From assembly GCA_003133205.1 (NCBI GenBank), contig PKWK01000347.1:1-64000 (forward strand): 64,000 nt of DNA. Direction: 5' to 3'. The translations under genes were made by a program, and so were the position numbers. The stretch is from Granulicella sp. GTDB taxonomy: Bacteria > Acidobacteriota > Terriglobia > Terriglobales > Acidobacteriaceae. This document shows, piece after piece, positions 53,738 through 62,424 of the stretch (its first letter is position 1; each line of letters opens with the position of its first letter). The notes below the pieces were generated by a model that saw only the letters and a program-made list of their open reading frames with translations, was not told the origin of the DNA and did not search any database.

Positions 53738-53833
53738 AACTGACAACGGCAGGAACTAACAACGGCAGGAACTGACAACGGCAGGAACTGACAACGGCAG
53801 GAACTAACAACGGCAGGAACTGACAACGGCAGG
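53738..53833. repeat. Tandem repeat, six 16-bp units
   Basis: Six units of AACTGACAACGGCAGG (G/A variation at one position) in perfect phase, followed by a degenerate seventh. It is intergenic, just past the 3' end of the GH144-like gene. Confidence 0.92.
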
Positions 53834-53883
53834 AACGGGCGACAACAGAGACCGACCGCAGCAGGAGTGGGCGACGGCAGGCC

Positions 53884-55191
53884 TCAGAGTTTGTGGAAGC
53901 CGGCTCGTTGCAGGGCGATGGGGACTTCGGGATTCTGGGCGAAGGTCTCCCAGACGAAGCCAGTGCGGAGGTTTTCTGCCATGAGGATGCCGATGCCGAG
54001 GTCGATGCCGAGAACGTCGGGATCGTACCACTGGGCGTCGGGATGGAATGCATCGCAGAAGCCGTATCGTCCCCAAGCGTATTTGGAGTAGCGATCCTTG
54101 AGCGAGTGGAGAACGTGCAGGCATGGGCCGGGGAGAAACGGCAGAGAGCCGGCGGTGGCGCAGGGGACGACCGAGCCGTCGATCCCTCCAAAACCGCTTT
54201 TGCTGCCGCCGCGACTGCCAGGACCTCCCCAGGCCGTGTATCCGTGCTGCGAGTCGGATGCGGAGATGCCCCAGTAGTCGAGGGAGTAGGGTTTGCCGAG
54301 CGAGAGGCAGAAGGCCTGGTGGGCTCGGGTGGCGAGGATGGAGTTGGCGAAGTAGTCGGCGTAACGGTCGCGCTGGTTACGGAAGTCGAACCAGGCGTGG
54401 CTGTACTGGTGAACAAAGAGTGGGTCGTCTGCGCCGATAAAGTCGAAGCCCGCAAAGTGTATGGTGGGCCGCGTCCACGCGTCCCAACAGGCGGGATCGA
54501 TGGGGTGGGTGGGCGAGCCGAGGGCGAGCAGGTGGAGCATCATGAGTTCGCAGTAGTGGCTCCAGCGCGTCTCGATGAATTCGCCGCCCCTCAGTCCCAT
54601 GGAAAAGGTCCGTTCGCCGTTGAGCATCCAGGACCATTCGATGCGCTCGTAGATTTTGGTGGCAAGGCGGACGATCTCCGCGTCGTGGTGGAAGTGGGCA
54701 CGGGCGGTGAGGACTCCGCAGAGGAGGAGCGCGGTGTCGATGGAGGAGATCTCGCTATTGCGCCAGGGCTCGCCGGTTTCGATGTCGTTGAAGTGGAAGA
54801 AGAAGCCGTGCTGATTGGGGAGAGTATCGCAGTGGAAGCGCAGGGTGCGGCGGACCTGTTCGAGGATCTGCGCGGTGGGACAGTAGGCACGCTTGTCGGC
54901 GATGCAGAGGGCGGAGAGACCGAAGCCGGTGGCGGCGATGCTGGCCATCCTGCGCGAGTCGAGCGCGCCGGTGCTGTTGACCCACTTTGCGCGATCGAGC
55001 ACCTGTCCGGTGCGAGGGCTGGACTGTTCGGTGAAGTAGAGACAGCCGCGGCGCTGGATGTCGTCGAGGAGGGCTTCATCCGCGGGGGTGAGGGTTTGTG
55101 CAGTGGGAGCGGACGCGAGGCTTGACCATGACCTGATGAGGGCTGTGGCTGAGAGCAGCTTCAAGAGCGCGCGACGATCCATCGGATTCAT
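53884..55191 (-). CDS. Glycoamylase/GH144-like secreted glycoside hydrolase
   Basis: 435 aa. A Tat-like or Sec signal DRRALLKLLSATALIRSW leads. The body matches the glycoamylase-like family: DIQRRGCLYFTEQSSPRTG, SIAATGFGLSALCIADKRAY, HGFFFHFNDIETGEPW, SEISSIDTALLLCGVLTARA, YSHAWFDFRNQRDRYADYFA and DSQHGYTAWGGPGSRGG. Characterised relatives cut beta-1,2-glucan (GH144); this one's specificity is not proven. It follows the GH39-like gene by 5 bp, so the two are co-transcribed. Alternating GC-rich codons create long antisense frames here, which I treat as shadows. Confidence 0.85.
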   Translation of the reverse strand: MNPMDRRALLKLLSATALIRSWSSLASAPTAQTLTPADEALLDDIQRRGCLYFTEQSSPRTGQVLDRAKWVNSTGALDSRRMASIAATGFGLSALCIADKRAYCPTAQILEQVRRTLRFHCDTLPNQHGFFFHFNDIETGEPWRNSEISSIDTALLLCGVLTARAHFHHDAEIVRLATKIYERIEWSWMLNGERTFSMGLRGGEFIETRWSHYCELMMLHLLALGSPTHPIDPACWDAWTRPTIHFAGFDFIGADDPLFVHQYSHAWFDFRNQRDRYADYFANSILATRAHQAFCLSLGKPYSLDYWGISASDSQHGYTAWGGPGSRGGSKSGFGGIDGSVVPCATAGSLPFLPGPCLHVLHSLKDRYSKYAWGRYGFCDAFHPDAQWYDPDVLGIDLGIGILMAENLRTGFVWETFAQNPEVPIALQRAGFHKL

Positions 55192-55196
55192 AGCGC

Positions 55197-56780
55197 CTAC
55201 TTTGCGAGTACCACTACGGCGAGGCCGTGCGCAGGTACCGTCAGATGTAGTTTGCCATGATCGAGGTGCATTCGTTCGGGCGGGGCCATCTCTCCGGCGG
55301 CGCGAAGTTTGGCGACTTGCTGCTGCGTGAGGTCGCCGGGCGGACGGCCCATGGCGTCGAAGGCTTTCAGGACGTTGCCGTGGTCATCATCGACGCGGAA
55401 GACTTCGGCCGTGGCGCTGGGTGCGACGTTCTTGAATTCAAGGTCGAAGGTCTTCGACGGACCTGCAGGGCCGGTGGGCATGGTGTAGGTTGCGCCAGTG
55501 CCAGTGGGCGGAGCGTAGTCCCAGAGCGCGATAGCGAGCGCGCCAGACTGGGATTCGGTGACGAGGGTGGAGTCGGAGTCGGCGGCGATGCGGCGGTCTC
55601 CGAGCTTGTGCAGGATGCGGAAGATGTTGAGCGTGGGTTTGGGAATGTTGTCGGCGGCGACGAGGCCAAAGCCTCCGTAGAAGGGAGTGCGGACGACGCC
55701 CTGCTCTTCGAATACGTCGGAGAAGGCCCAGTAAGCCATGCTTTGGGTGAGGCCGTCGCAGAGGCGAATGTTGTTGGCGAGCCAGGGACCCATGAAGGTG
55801 GAGTCGGTGACGTTGGGCTCGTTGGCGTAGCTGGCGTTGTACTCGGAGAAGATGAGCGGGATGTTGGGGTACGCGGAGTGCGCGATCTCGTCGTGGACCT
55901 TCTTGACCGCACGCCACACCATCGTTTCGCGAGGAATGTTTTCGGTGGTGCCGAGGACATTGTCGGCAGTGTCGTTGGCGTAGACGTGGGTGGAGACGAA
56001 GTCCACGGGAACGTCTTCAGCCTTGGTGTGGGCGAGGAATGGGGCGACCCAAGCGGCCTGCGCGGTGGACGGGCCGCCGACTTGCAGGCGGGGAGAGACG
56101 GCTTTGAGTGCGCGGGCGGTGTGGTCGTAGAGTTCGAAATACGTGGCCTGTTTGGGATTGCCAACCCAGAAGTCGATGTTGGGTTCATTCCACACTTCGA
56201 ACTTCCAGGTGGCGACCTCGTCGAGGCCGTAGCGCTGGACGAGGTGCGCGGCGAAGGCGGTGATCATTGCGTCCCAGAGCGCATAGTCCTTCGGCGGAGA
56301 GACGTTCGGCTTATACCAGAAGGCGTGGAGCGCGGCTGGGTCGGAGGCCATCGCCTTCGGCGTGAAGCTGAGTTCGACGAAGGGGCGGACGTGCTCGGCG
56401 AGGAGGCCATCGTAGATCTGGTCGACGTAGGAGAAGTTGTAGATGGAAGCGTCGTTGGCGGCCTGCGCCTCGAGGCCTGGGTTCTTGGTCTTGCGGCCGG
56501 GGTCGTAGAGGCCGACCTCATCGTGAAAGATGGCGTGGAAGCGGATGGATTGGAAGTCGGTCGCCTGCTTTACGGTGCGGAGATCGTCGCGGTAGCTCTG
56601 ACGGAGGGAGAGGATCGCGCGGCCGGAGCCGAAGGTCTGCTCCCAGAAGTGAGGGAACGGGGTGGTGGTGGCTTTTGCGTCAATGACGACTTTGTCTTGC
56701 GCAACGACTGGTTGGCTGCCGAGCAAGAGCAGCATCGAGCAACCAACAACGAGCCAGCTTAGTTTGCATGTTGTCCGCAT
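55197..56780 (-). CDS. GH39-like glycoside hydrolase
   Basis: 527 aa. ATG 56780 begins a signal peptide (LSWLVVGCSMLLLLGSQPVV). The TIM barrel carries VVIDAKATTTPFPHFWEQTF near residue 30, SIRFHAIFHDEVGLYD, WKFEVWNEPNIDFW with the acid/base Glu near residue 190, and LIFSEYNASYANEP with the nucleophile Glu near 290. GH39 members are mainly beta-xylosidases; a C-terminal beta domain follows. It lies between a TonB receptor and a GH144-like enzyme, so it probably acts on a hemicellulose- or glucan-derived oligosaccharide in the periplasm. Confidence 0.87.
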   Translation of the reverse strand: MRTTCKLSWLVVGCSMLLLLGSQPVVAQDKVVIDAKATTTPFPHFWEQTFGSGRAILSLRQSYRDDLRTVKQATDFQSIRFHAIFHDEVGLYDPGRKTKNPGLEAQAANDASIYNFSYVDQIYDGLLAEHVRPFVELSFTPKAMASDPAALHAFWYKPNVSPPKDYALWDAMITAFAAHLVQRYGLDEVATWKFEVWNEPNIDFWVGNPKQATYFELYDHTARALKAVSPRLQVGGPSTAQAAWVAPFLAHTKAEDVPVDFVSTHVYANDTADNVLGTTENIPRETMVWRAVKKVHDEIAHSAYPNIPLIFSEYNASYANEPNVTDSTFMGPWLANNIRLCDGLTQSMAYWAFSDVFEEQGVVRTPFYGGFGLVAADNIPKPTLNIFRILHKLGDRRIAADSDSTLVTESQSGALAIALWDYAPPTGTGATYTMPTGPAGPSKTFDLEFKNVAPSATAEVFRVDDDHGNVLKAFDAMGRPPGDLTQQQVAKLRAAGEMAPPERMHLDHGKLHLTVPAHGLAVVVLAK

Positions 56781-56832
56781 CGTCTGTACGCACTCCTGGT
56801 TCCCGCGTGTCCTTTTCGCGAACGTGGAAAAG

Positions 56833-56860
56833 AGAGGGTGCTCTGCGAGGAGCACCCTCT
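56833..56860 (-). terminator. Terminator after the second TonB receptor
   Basis: A perfect 11-bp stem AGAGGGTGCTC/GAGCACCCTCT with a 6-nt loop, followed on the minus strand by CTTTTC. It lies between the receptor stop and the GH39 start, so the glycosidase genes may rely on read-through or on their own promoter. Confidence 0.75.
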
Positions 56861-56877
56861 GTTGTCTGGACGTTGAA

Positions 56878-59800
56878 CTAGAAGCTGAAGCGTGCCTGGA
56901 AACTCACGGTTCGGGCTCCGAGGGCGGATCCTGCCTGCCCAAGGCCGATTTGCGTGACGTTGTTGTTGATTGATCCCGAGTTCAGGTTCATGAGATTGAA
57001 TAGATTGAAGGCGTCTGCGCGGATCTCGAACTTCGCATCCTCACCAAGCACTGGGAGTTTGGGAAGACCGAAAGCCTTTGTCAGACTTGCGTCGACGTCC
57101 CTGTAGCCCGGTCCGGTGAACGAATTGCGCCCGGTGCCTGGAGGCGGAGGCAGACCGGGAGATGCACCCGGAAACGAGTTACCCGCCAACCCCGAAGCAT
57201 AGTTCGGTTCGTAGAAGTAGGGACTGCCAGACCATGATGTTACTCCGCCTGCCGGACCAACCACGTTGGCCTGACCTGGGAAGTTCTGATTGACGCCATT
57301 TCCGACGCCGGGGCCCGACTTGTACGCGTCATTGCTATGAGATTTCCCTGCGCCGCCCTTGTAGTAAGGACGCTGATTGTAATAAGTTGGCCCCGAGCAG
57401 TTGCAATAGAGTTGCTGCCCATTGTTGTAGTTCGGCGTCCATCCGAAGCCGGTGTGAATGTTCATGATTCCGCTAAGGGACCAGCCGCCCGCAACCTTTT
57501 CCATCCATCCGTAGTTGCCGTGGAAGAGAACAGGCTGCCAGAGACCGTAGAGCTTGAACGATCGGTTTACGTCGAAATCGGAGCGCCCACGAGCGAAGAA
57601 CCTCTGATAAGGATAGGGGTCTGTCGTGTACGGTCCGGAGTCATCATCCATACTCTTTGCCCATTGGAACTGAGCGTCCGCAGAGAAATGATGCGCGAAC
57701 TGGTGCTTCAACTCAGCCAGCAGAGCATTGTTGTTGGAGTTCCCATCGTTTCCCCAAACCTCTACGTTAGTGACCAGCGGATTCAGGGTAATGCCAGTTG
57801 CGGCTGCGACCGCATTCTCGTTGAAGTGCCTGAGTTCGTGGCGGCCTGTGGAGCCCTCGTAGCCCAGTGAAGCCACCATCTGATACGGCAGTTGATACGA
57901 GGCTTCCAGAGAGTAGTGGAGGGAATACTGGGTTGGAAGCGTTCCACTTGGACTACCGAAGGAATATACGGACGCACTGCCACCGGTGGGGAGATTGCTG
58001 GAGTTATAGGACGTAACTGCATTTGGATTTGCAGCGTACCCATACAGGGCAGTGGGGCTGGACGAGATTCCATAACTGATTTTGGGGTTGATGCTGGTTG
58101 GACTGCCGCTGTTGAAGTCGTAGAAGTTGGCAATCTTGGGATTGTTGCCGGCGTTTGCGGAGATGGCGATCTCTTCCTGATTGAAGCTCATGCCAAACCC
58201 GCCCCGCACAACCATTTTTCCGGTCGTACCCGGACTCCAATTGAATCCGACCTGGGGCCCGATGTTTGACTTCTGCGACATCCAGAGATTGCCGCCCTGC
58301 CTTACGCTCAGCCCAGTGAGCAGGGTCGACCCAGAGCCAAACACAACGGTATTCAGATTGTTCTGGTTGCTGTGCAACGGTCCTAAGTACGAGTAACGCA
58401 GCCCTGCGTTGATGGTCAGAGTTGGTGCGACCTTCCACTGATCCTGGACGAAGAATCCGAGGAGGGTTTCGCGGTCATCCTGGCGAAGTCCTCCGGGAAC
58501 GCCGGTGACGGAGTTGAAGTTGCCAAACTCTTCCTTCGGGGCATCGTTGAGGAAGTCCCAAATGTTATAGAAGTTGTAGCCTGGGATTCCGGCCGGATTG
58601 TTTAGATAGTGCAGCATCGTAACCTCGGCCCCGAACTTGATGGTGTGGCTTCGGATAACCGCGGTCGCTACATCTTTGTAGGTGTAGGTCCATTGATTGA
58701 GGTCGCTTCCCAGATTGGCGCCGAAGTTGTTCACGCCGATATTGCCGATGCCGTTGATATTGGATTGAGGTAGCCCAACCGGCTGCTGCGGGTTGCTGCC
58801 GATCTCATTCCAGCGCCATCCGGCAGCGTTGGCTCGCAGTTCGTTGAGTAGATTTGGCGAGAAGGTACGGTTCCAGATCGCCGACAAAGCTTCGTTGATC
58901 TGATTGTGATTGAACAAGTTATAGGTACGCTGACCGTTGTAGAATTGTGAGTTTTGCGGCACCCAGTAGATGGCGAATGCGGCATGATCTTTCTTGGTTA
59001 CATCGGCATCGAGGCGGCCGTTGTATTGCGTATAGGCATAGCTGGAGGGGCTTGCGGTCGAATAGTCCGCAATGTCGGCTACGGTTGAGAGACCACCTCC
59101 GATCCCGGGGATTGTGTTGCTCACGTAGCCGAGGTCTTGCTTTCCTAAGCCCGTCGTCAGCGGAGACCCGATATTCAGCCCGCCGGTGACGGTTCGGCAG
59201 TTCACCCCTTCAGTCAAGCCAATGTTGGCACAGGTTTGGGCGATAATGCCTGTATTGGCAGGAGCGTTCCCCGGAAAGGACAGATACTTTGCTGCAATGC
59301 TGCCCGTTGGCGCCAGCGCGTCAAAGGCTGCCGTATCGAACCAACCGGATCCAGTGCTGGTGGAATTGTTGCGAATAGCCTCGTAAGCAAAAAACGCAAA
59401 CGCATGGTCCTTCCAGATGGGACCTCCGACACTGCCGCCATACTGGTTGAACCGCTGCTCGTCTCTCTGCAACCCTCTGGCGGCCGACTTGCCAGAATTA
59501 TAGAAAGCTGGGCCGTTATACCGTTGAAAGGCGTTCAAGCCGGGGCGGTGGAGCGCGAAGAACAGGCTTCCGTGGACCTGGTTGGTGCCGCTCTTCGAGG
59601 TGACCAGGGTCTGTGCGCCGCTGAATCGGCCGTCCTCCGCGTCGTAGGCATTGGTGACGATTCTTACGTTGTCGACGGAATCCTCGGTGGGGGTGATGAT
59701 GGTCGTCCCTCCCCAAACTGCACTGACCGTGCTGATTCCGTCGATCGCAATGCTGTTTGTCTCGTATTGCCCGCCATTGGCGTTTGCCTGCGGACCATTT

Positions 59801-60393
59801 TCTGTGGGGACATTGTTATTGCCGGAACCGCCCGGACCCTGATTGCCCGGAAGGTTGTACACACCGCCGCCAGATCCTTGCGAGCCATCGCTGATGGTAC
59901 CCGGGGCTAACTGGGTCAGCGTGAAGACATCGCGGTTGAAGGACGGCAAGTGCTGGATATCGTTGCTGTTTACGGTGCCACCGATATTGGCGGTTTCGGT
60001 GTCGACGGCCGACTGCGCCTCGCCCGAAACGGTGACGCTTGTACTCGCTTCGCCGAGATCAAGCTTCACGTCAACGGAGTTAGCCTGTTCCGGGATGATC
60101 TGCAGGTTCTCAATAACCTTCTGCTTGAAGCCGGGCGCGGACGTGGTCAGGGTAAAGCGGTCGGCCGGGAGTGCACCGAAGTTGTAGATCCCGGCGTTGT
60201 TAGAGGTGGCGGTAATAACGTGATTGGTCCCGTTGTCTTTCAGGCTCAGTTGAGCACCCGGAATGACGGCGCCGTCGGGGTCTGTCACCGTGCCCTGAAT
60301 AGACGCCCGAAACTGCGCCTGTGCCGAGACGCTCGCCAATAGGAGTAAAGCGGCGCCCGCGAACTTTAGCCGTGCCAAGAATCGAGTATTCAT
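56878..60393 (-). CDS. Oar-like TonB-dependent receptor, second copy
   Basis: 1171 aa. ATG 60393 has GGAGG 4 nt upstream and starts a signal peptide (FAGAALLLLASVSAQAQ). Next come a carboxypeptidase-regulatory domain (ASIQGTVTDPDGAVIPGAQL), a plug (HLPSFNRDVFTLTQLAPGTI; SIAIDGISTVSAVWGG) and a barrel ending SALGARTVSFQARFSF with terminal Phe. The open frame further upstream is rejected because it lacks these supports. It is divergent from a LacI regulator and precedes two glycosidase genes, so it probably takes up their oligosaccharide. Confidence 0.93.
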   Translation of the reverse strand: MNTRFLARLKFAGAALLLLASVSAQAQFRASIQGTVTDPDGAVIPGAQLSLKDNGTNHVITATSNNAGIYNFGALPADRFTLTTSAPGFKQKVIENLQIIPEQANSVDVKLDLGEASTSVTVSGEAQSAVDTETANIGGTVNSNDIQHLPSFNRDVFTLTQLAPGTISDGSQGSGGGVYNLPGNQGPGGSGNNNVPTENGPQANANGGQYETNSIAIDGISTVSAVWGGTTIITPTEDSVDNVRIVTNAYDAEDGRFSGAQTLVTSKSGTNQVHGSLFFALHRPGLNAFQRYNGPAFYNSGKSAARGLQRDEQRFNQYGGSVGGPIWKDHAFAFFAYEAIRNNSTSTGSGWFDTAAFDALAPTGSIAAKYLSFPGNAPANTGIIAQTCANIGLTEGVNCRTVTGGLNIGSPLTTGLGKQDLGYVSNTIPGIGGGLSTVADIADYSTASPSSYAYTQYNGRLDADVTKKDHAAFAIYWVPQNSQFYNGQRTYNLFNHNQINEALSAIWNRTFSPNLLNELRANAAGWRWNEIGSNPQQPVGLPQSNINGIGNIGVNNFGANLGSDLNQWTYTYKDVATAVIRSHTIKFGAEVTMLHYLNNPAGIPGYNFYNIWDFLNDAPKEEFGNFNSVTGVPGGLRQDDRETLLGFFVQDQWKVAPTLTINAGLRYSYLGPLHSNQNNLNTVVFGSGSTLLTGLSVRQGGNLWMSQKSNIGPQVGFNWSPGTTGKMVVRGGFGMSFNQEEIAISANAGNNPKIANFYDFNSGSPTSINPKISYGISSSPTALYGYAANPNAVTSYNSSNLPTGGSASVYSFGSPSGTLPTQYSLHYSLEASYQLPYQMVASLGYEGSTGRHELRHFNENAVAAATGITLNPLVTNVEVWGNDGNSNNNALLAELKHQFAHHFSADAQFQWAKSMDDDSGPYTTDPYPYQRFFARGRSDFDVNRSFKLYGLWQPVLFHGNYGWMEKVAGGWSLSGIMNIHTGFGWTPNYNNGQQLYCNCSGPTYYNQRPYYKGGAGKSHSNDAYKSGPGVGNGVNQNFPGQANVVGPAGGVTSWSGSPYFYEPNYASGLAGNSFPGASPGLPPPPGTGRNSFTGPGYRDVDASLTKAFGLPKLPVLGEDAKFEIRADAFNLFNLMNLNSGSINNNVTQIGLGQAGSALGARTVSFQARFSF

Positions 60394-60456
60394 AAAGCCT
60401 CCAAAAACGGTGCTGCGTCGATCAGGTGGTTGCTCCGCGCCCGTAAACCCTTTAGG

Positions 60457-60466
60457 CAACCGTTTG
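60457..60466. promoter_or_regulatory. Candidate LacI-family operator CAACCGTTTG
   Basis: An almost palindromic CAAnCGnTTG with the central CG typical of LacI-family sites. It lies ~15 bp downstream of the predicted -10 box of the TonB receptor promoter and within the divergent region shared with the LacI gene. Position and sequence fit repression by steric block. Confidence 0.5.
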
Positions 60467-60480
60467 ACCTGATTCGACGA

Positions 60481-60510
60481 GTTGTACTCAAGCCGATGCA
60501 TGTGTGTCAA
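60481..60510 (-). promoter_or_regulatory. Predicted promoter of the second TonB receptor
   Basis: On the minus strand a consensus -35 TTGACA (plus 60505-60510), 18 nt, then TACAAC (plus 60481-60486) as -10. The transcript would start about 80 bp before the receptor ATG. Confidence 0.55.
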
Positions 60511-60653
60511 GAGATTTTTCATGGGGTGGTTGGGTCAGGTTGAGTGCGAGGAGCCAAAGAGGGGCCTCGCGCTGCCCAAAGCGACCAAATCGCCTCGTGA
60601 GTGCGAATTGTAAGGACTCAGCACTGTAATGTTCTGTACTCAATTGATCAGTT

Positions 60654-61808
60654 ATGGACCCGCGGGGTTGCCTTGAATTTCCAGATAAGGTTTTTTATTG
60701 CAACGCGGTCGAGCGGCGACGAGCTTGCTTGTGGCAGACTTCTCTGGTGAGCGGAAGCACAAAACACGACGCTGCCCCCAAGCGGATCAGCCTGAAGATG
60801 GTCGCCGAACGAGTCGGCCTGTCCACCGCTGCTGTCTCCCGGGTGCTGAACGAATCGCCGGCGGCGAAGTCGATCCCCAAGGCGACCCAGGAGCGGATCC
60901 TATCTGCTGCGCGGCAGCTGAACTATCAGCCAAACCAGCTCGCGCGCTCGTTGCGACGCGGGCGCTCGCATACGGTAGGGGTCCTGGTCCCGGAGGTGTC
61001 GGAGGGCTATGCGACGCTGGTGCTTGCGGGGCTTGAGCAGGGGCTATTGCAGGCAGGGTACTTCTATTACCTGATTAGCCATCACCATCGCGCCGACCTC
61101 ATTGAGCAGTCGCAGATCATGCTGGCGGAGCGCGCTGTGGACGGCATCATCGCCATTGATACCGCGCTCCAGAGGTATCGGCCCCTGCCGACGGTGACGA
61201 TCTCCTGCCCGGACAAGCATGAGTGGGTGACAAACATTGTGCTGAACCACAAGAGGGCGGCCGAACTAGCTATCGGTCACCTGACTGGCCTGGGACATCG
61301 CCACATTGCGCTGATCAAGGGACAGGCCTTCAGCTCGGATACTGAGCCTCGGTGGCAGGCGATCCAACACGCCGCAGCCAAAGCCAACCTCAAGCTGAAC
61401 CCGGAGCTGATGGCTCAACTTGAGGGCGATTCGCCTTCCCACGATCCGGGGTACTTTGCCGCGCAACGGTTGTTGGCGTCCAAGGCGCCGTTTACCGCGA
61501 TCTTTGCGTTCAACGACGTCTCAGCGATCGGCGCAATTCGAGCTGTGCGCGAAGCTGGACTGCGGGTCCCCCAGGATGTTTCCGTTGTCGGCTTCGACGA
61601 TGTTCAGTCTGCGGCCTTCCAGAATCCTGCCTTGACCACAGTGCGACAGCCGCTGCGGACCATGGGCATTCTGGCCGCGGAGGCAATCGCCAGGCAGATC
61701 GCCTCACCCAGCGATCATCCCCCTTCAAGGCAAGTCATCGTGGACCCGGAGTTGGTCGTTCGAGATTCCACGTGTCCTCCCTCCGCGAAGAAGCCGGCAA
61801 GAGCCTGA
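60654..61808 (+). CDS. LacI family transcriptional regulator
   Basis: Up to 384 aa. The helix-turn-helix is [20 protein letters not shown] near residue 45, with the hinge [20 protein letters not shown]. The periplasmic-binding-type ligand domain has [56 protein letters not shown] and [23 protein letters not shown] 60654 places a long unrelated leader before the DNA-binding domain; GTG 60747 is a more natural start, though neither has a clear Shine-Dalgarno. It is divergent from the TonB receptor and glycosidase genes, which it probably represses until a sugar binds. Confidence 0.9.
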   Translation: MDPRGCLEFPDKVFYCNAVERRRACLWQTSLVSGSTKHDAAPKRISLKMVAERVGLSTAAVSRVLNESPAAKSIPKATQERILSAARQLNYQPNQLARSLRRGRSHTVGVLVPEVSEGYATLVLAGLEQGLLQAGYFYYLISHHHRADLIEQSQIMLAERAVDGIIAIDTALQRYRPLPTVTISCPDKHEWVTNIVLNHKRAAELAIGHLTGLGHRHIALIKGQAFSSDTEPRWQAIQHAAAKANLKLNPELMAQLEGDSPSHDPGYFAAQRLLASKAPFTAIFAFNDVSAIGAIRAVREAGLRVPQDVSVVGFDDVQSAAFQNPALTTVRQPLRTMGILAAEAIARQIASPSDHPPSRQVIVDPELVVRDSTCPPSAKKPARA

Positions 61809-61923
61809 AGGGACACCCACGATTCATCTTCCCGGTAAACACGCGGTCGGTTGCGGCCGCGTTGAGCAACTGTCTGACGCAAGCCGCGGCTTCTTTGCTT
61901 CCCGTCGTCCGATTGGCCGTATC

Positions 61924-62256
61924 TCAGCTTCCGTCTACCCAGGCGATTGGCGGCTCTGTACGCCGTGTGATTGTGACCTGGATGCCATGCCTGGGACAAA
62001 GAGTAATCGTGGGGATTGGCACAATCGTGCAATCTGGCACAACGCGGATCTGATACTTTTGCGCGATCGTGGCCAGCACTAACGCTGCTTCCGTTGCAGC
62101 AAAGGAGGCGCCGATGCACGTGCGGGAGCCTCCACCGAAGGGGAAGTATGCGAACTTCGGCGCCTCTTTGCACCGCACATCCAGCCAGCGATCGGGGTTG
62201 AAGCGCTCCGCTTCGTCGTAATACCTGGGATCGCGGTGCATGACCCATTGGCTCAT
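61924..62256 (-). pseudogene. Cytochrome P450, C-terminal remnant
   Basis: The frame starts MSQWVMHRDPRYYDEAERFN and PDRW, then has the haem-binding loop FAYFPFGGGSRTCIGASFAA (Cys ligand) and EAALVLATIAQKYQI, and ends with a stop at 61924. The I-helix, the ExxR motif and everything earlier are absent. Upstream of 62256 the frame is closed, though WYPEPAYGAIG at ~62310-62335 may be a damaged relic of the segment before the ligand loop. Confidence 0.7.
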
Positions 62257-62424
62257 CAGTTACCCATGATGCCGCGACTTGTTGGACCGGGCGGACGAAC
62301 CAATTGCGCCATAGGCTGGTTCCGGGTACCACTTACCGTTGTGGTTGGATGATAACCCGAAGCTGCGGGACGAGCGTTGGTTCGTACGCGTGGCGAACCA
62401 GACATCTGATCGGAGGGGCGGTCT

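Noticed and set aside
53738..53833. CRISPR array
   Set aside because: The 16-bp units abut without spacers and no cas genes are present.
53893..55125. 410-codon plus-strand frame opposite the GH144-like gene
   Set aside because: It is a shadow created by strong G/C bias at third positions of the real minus-strand gene. Its product is low-complexity (Gly/Glu/Val/Ala-rich) with no family motifs.
55257..56762. 501-codon plus-strand frame opposite the GH39-like gene
   Set aside because: Same cause as above; the minus strand carries the catalytic WNEPN and SEYN motifs.
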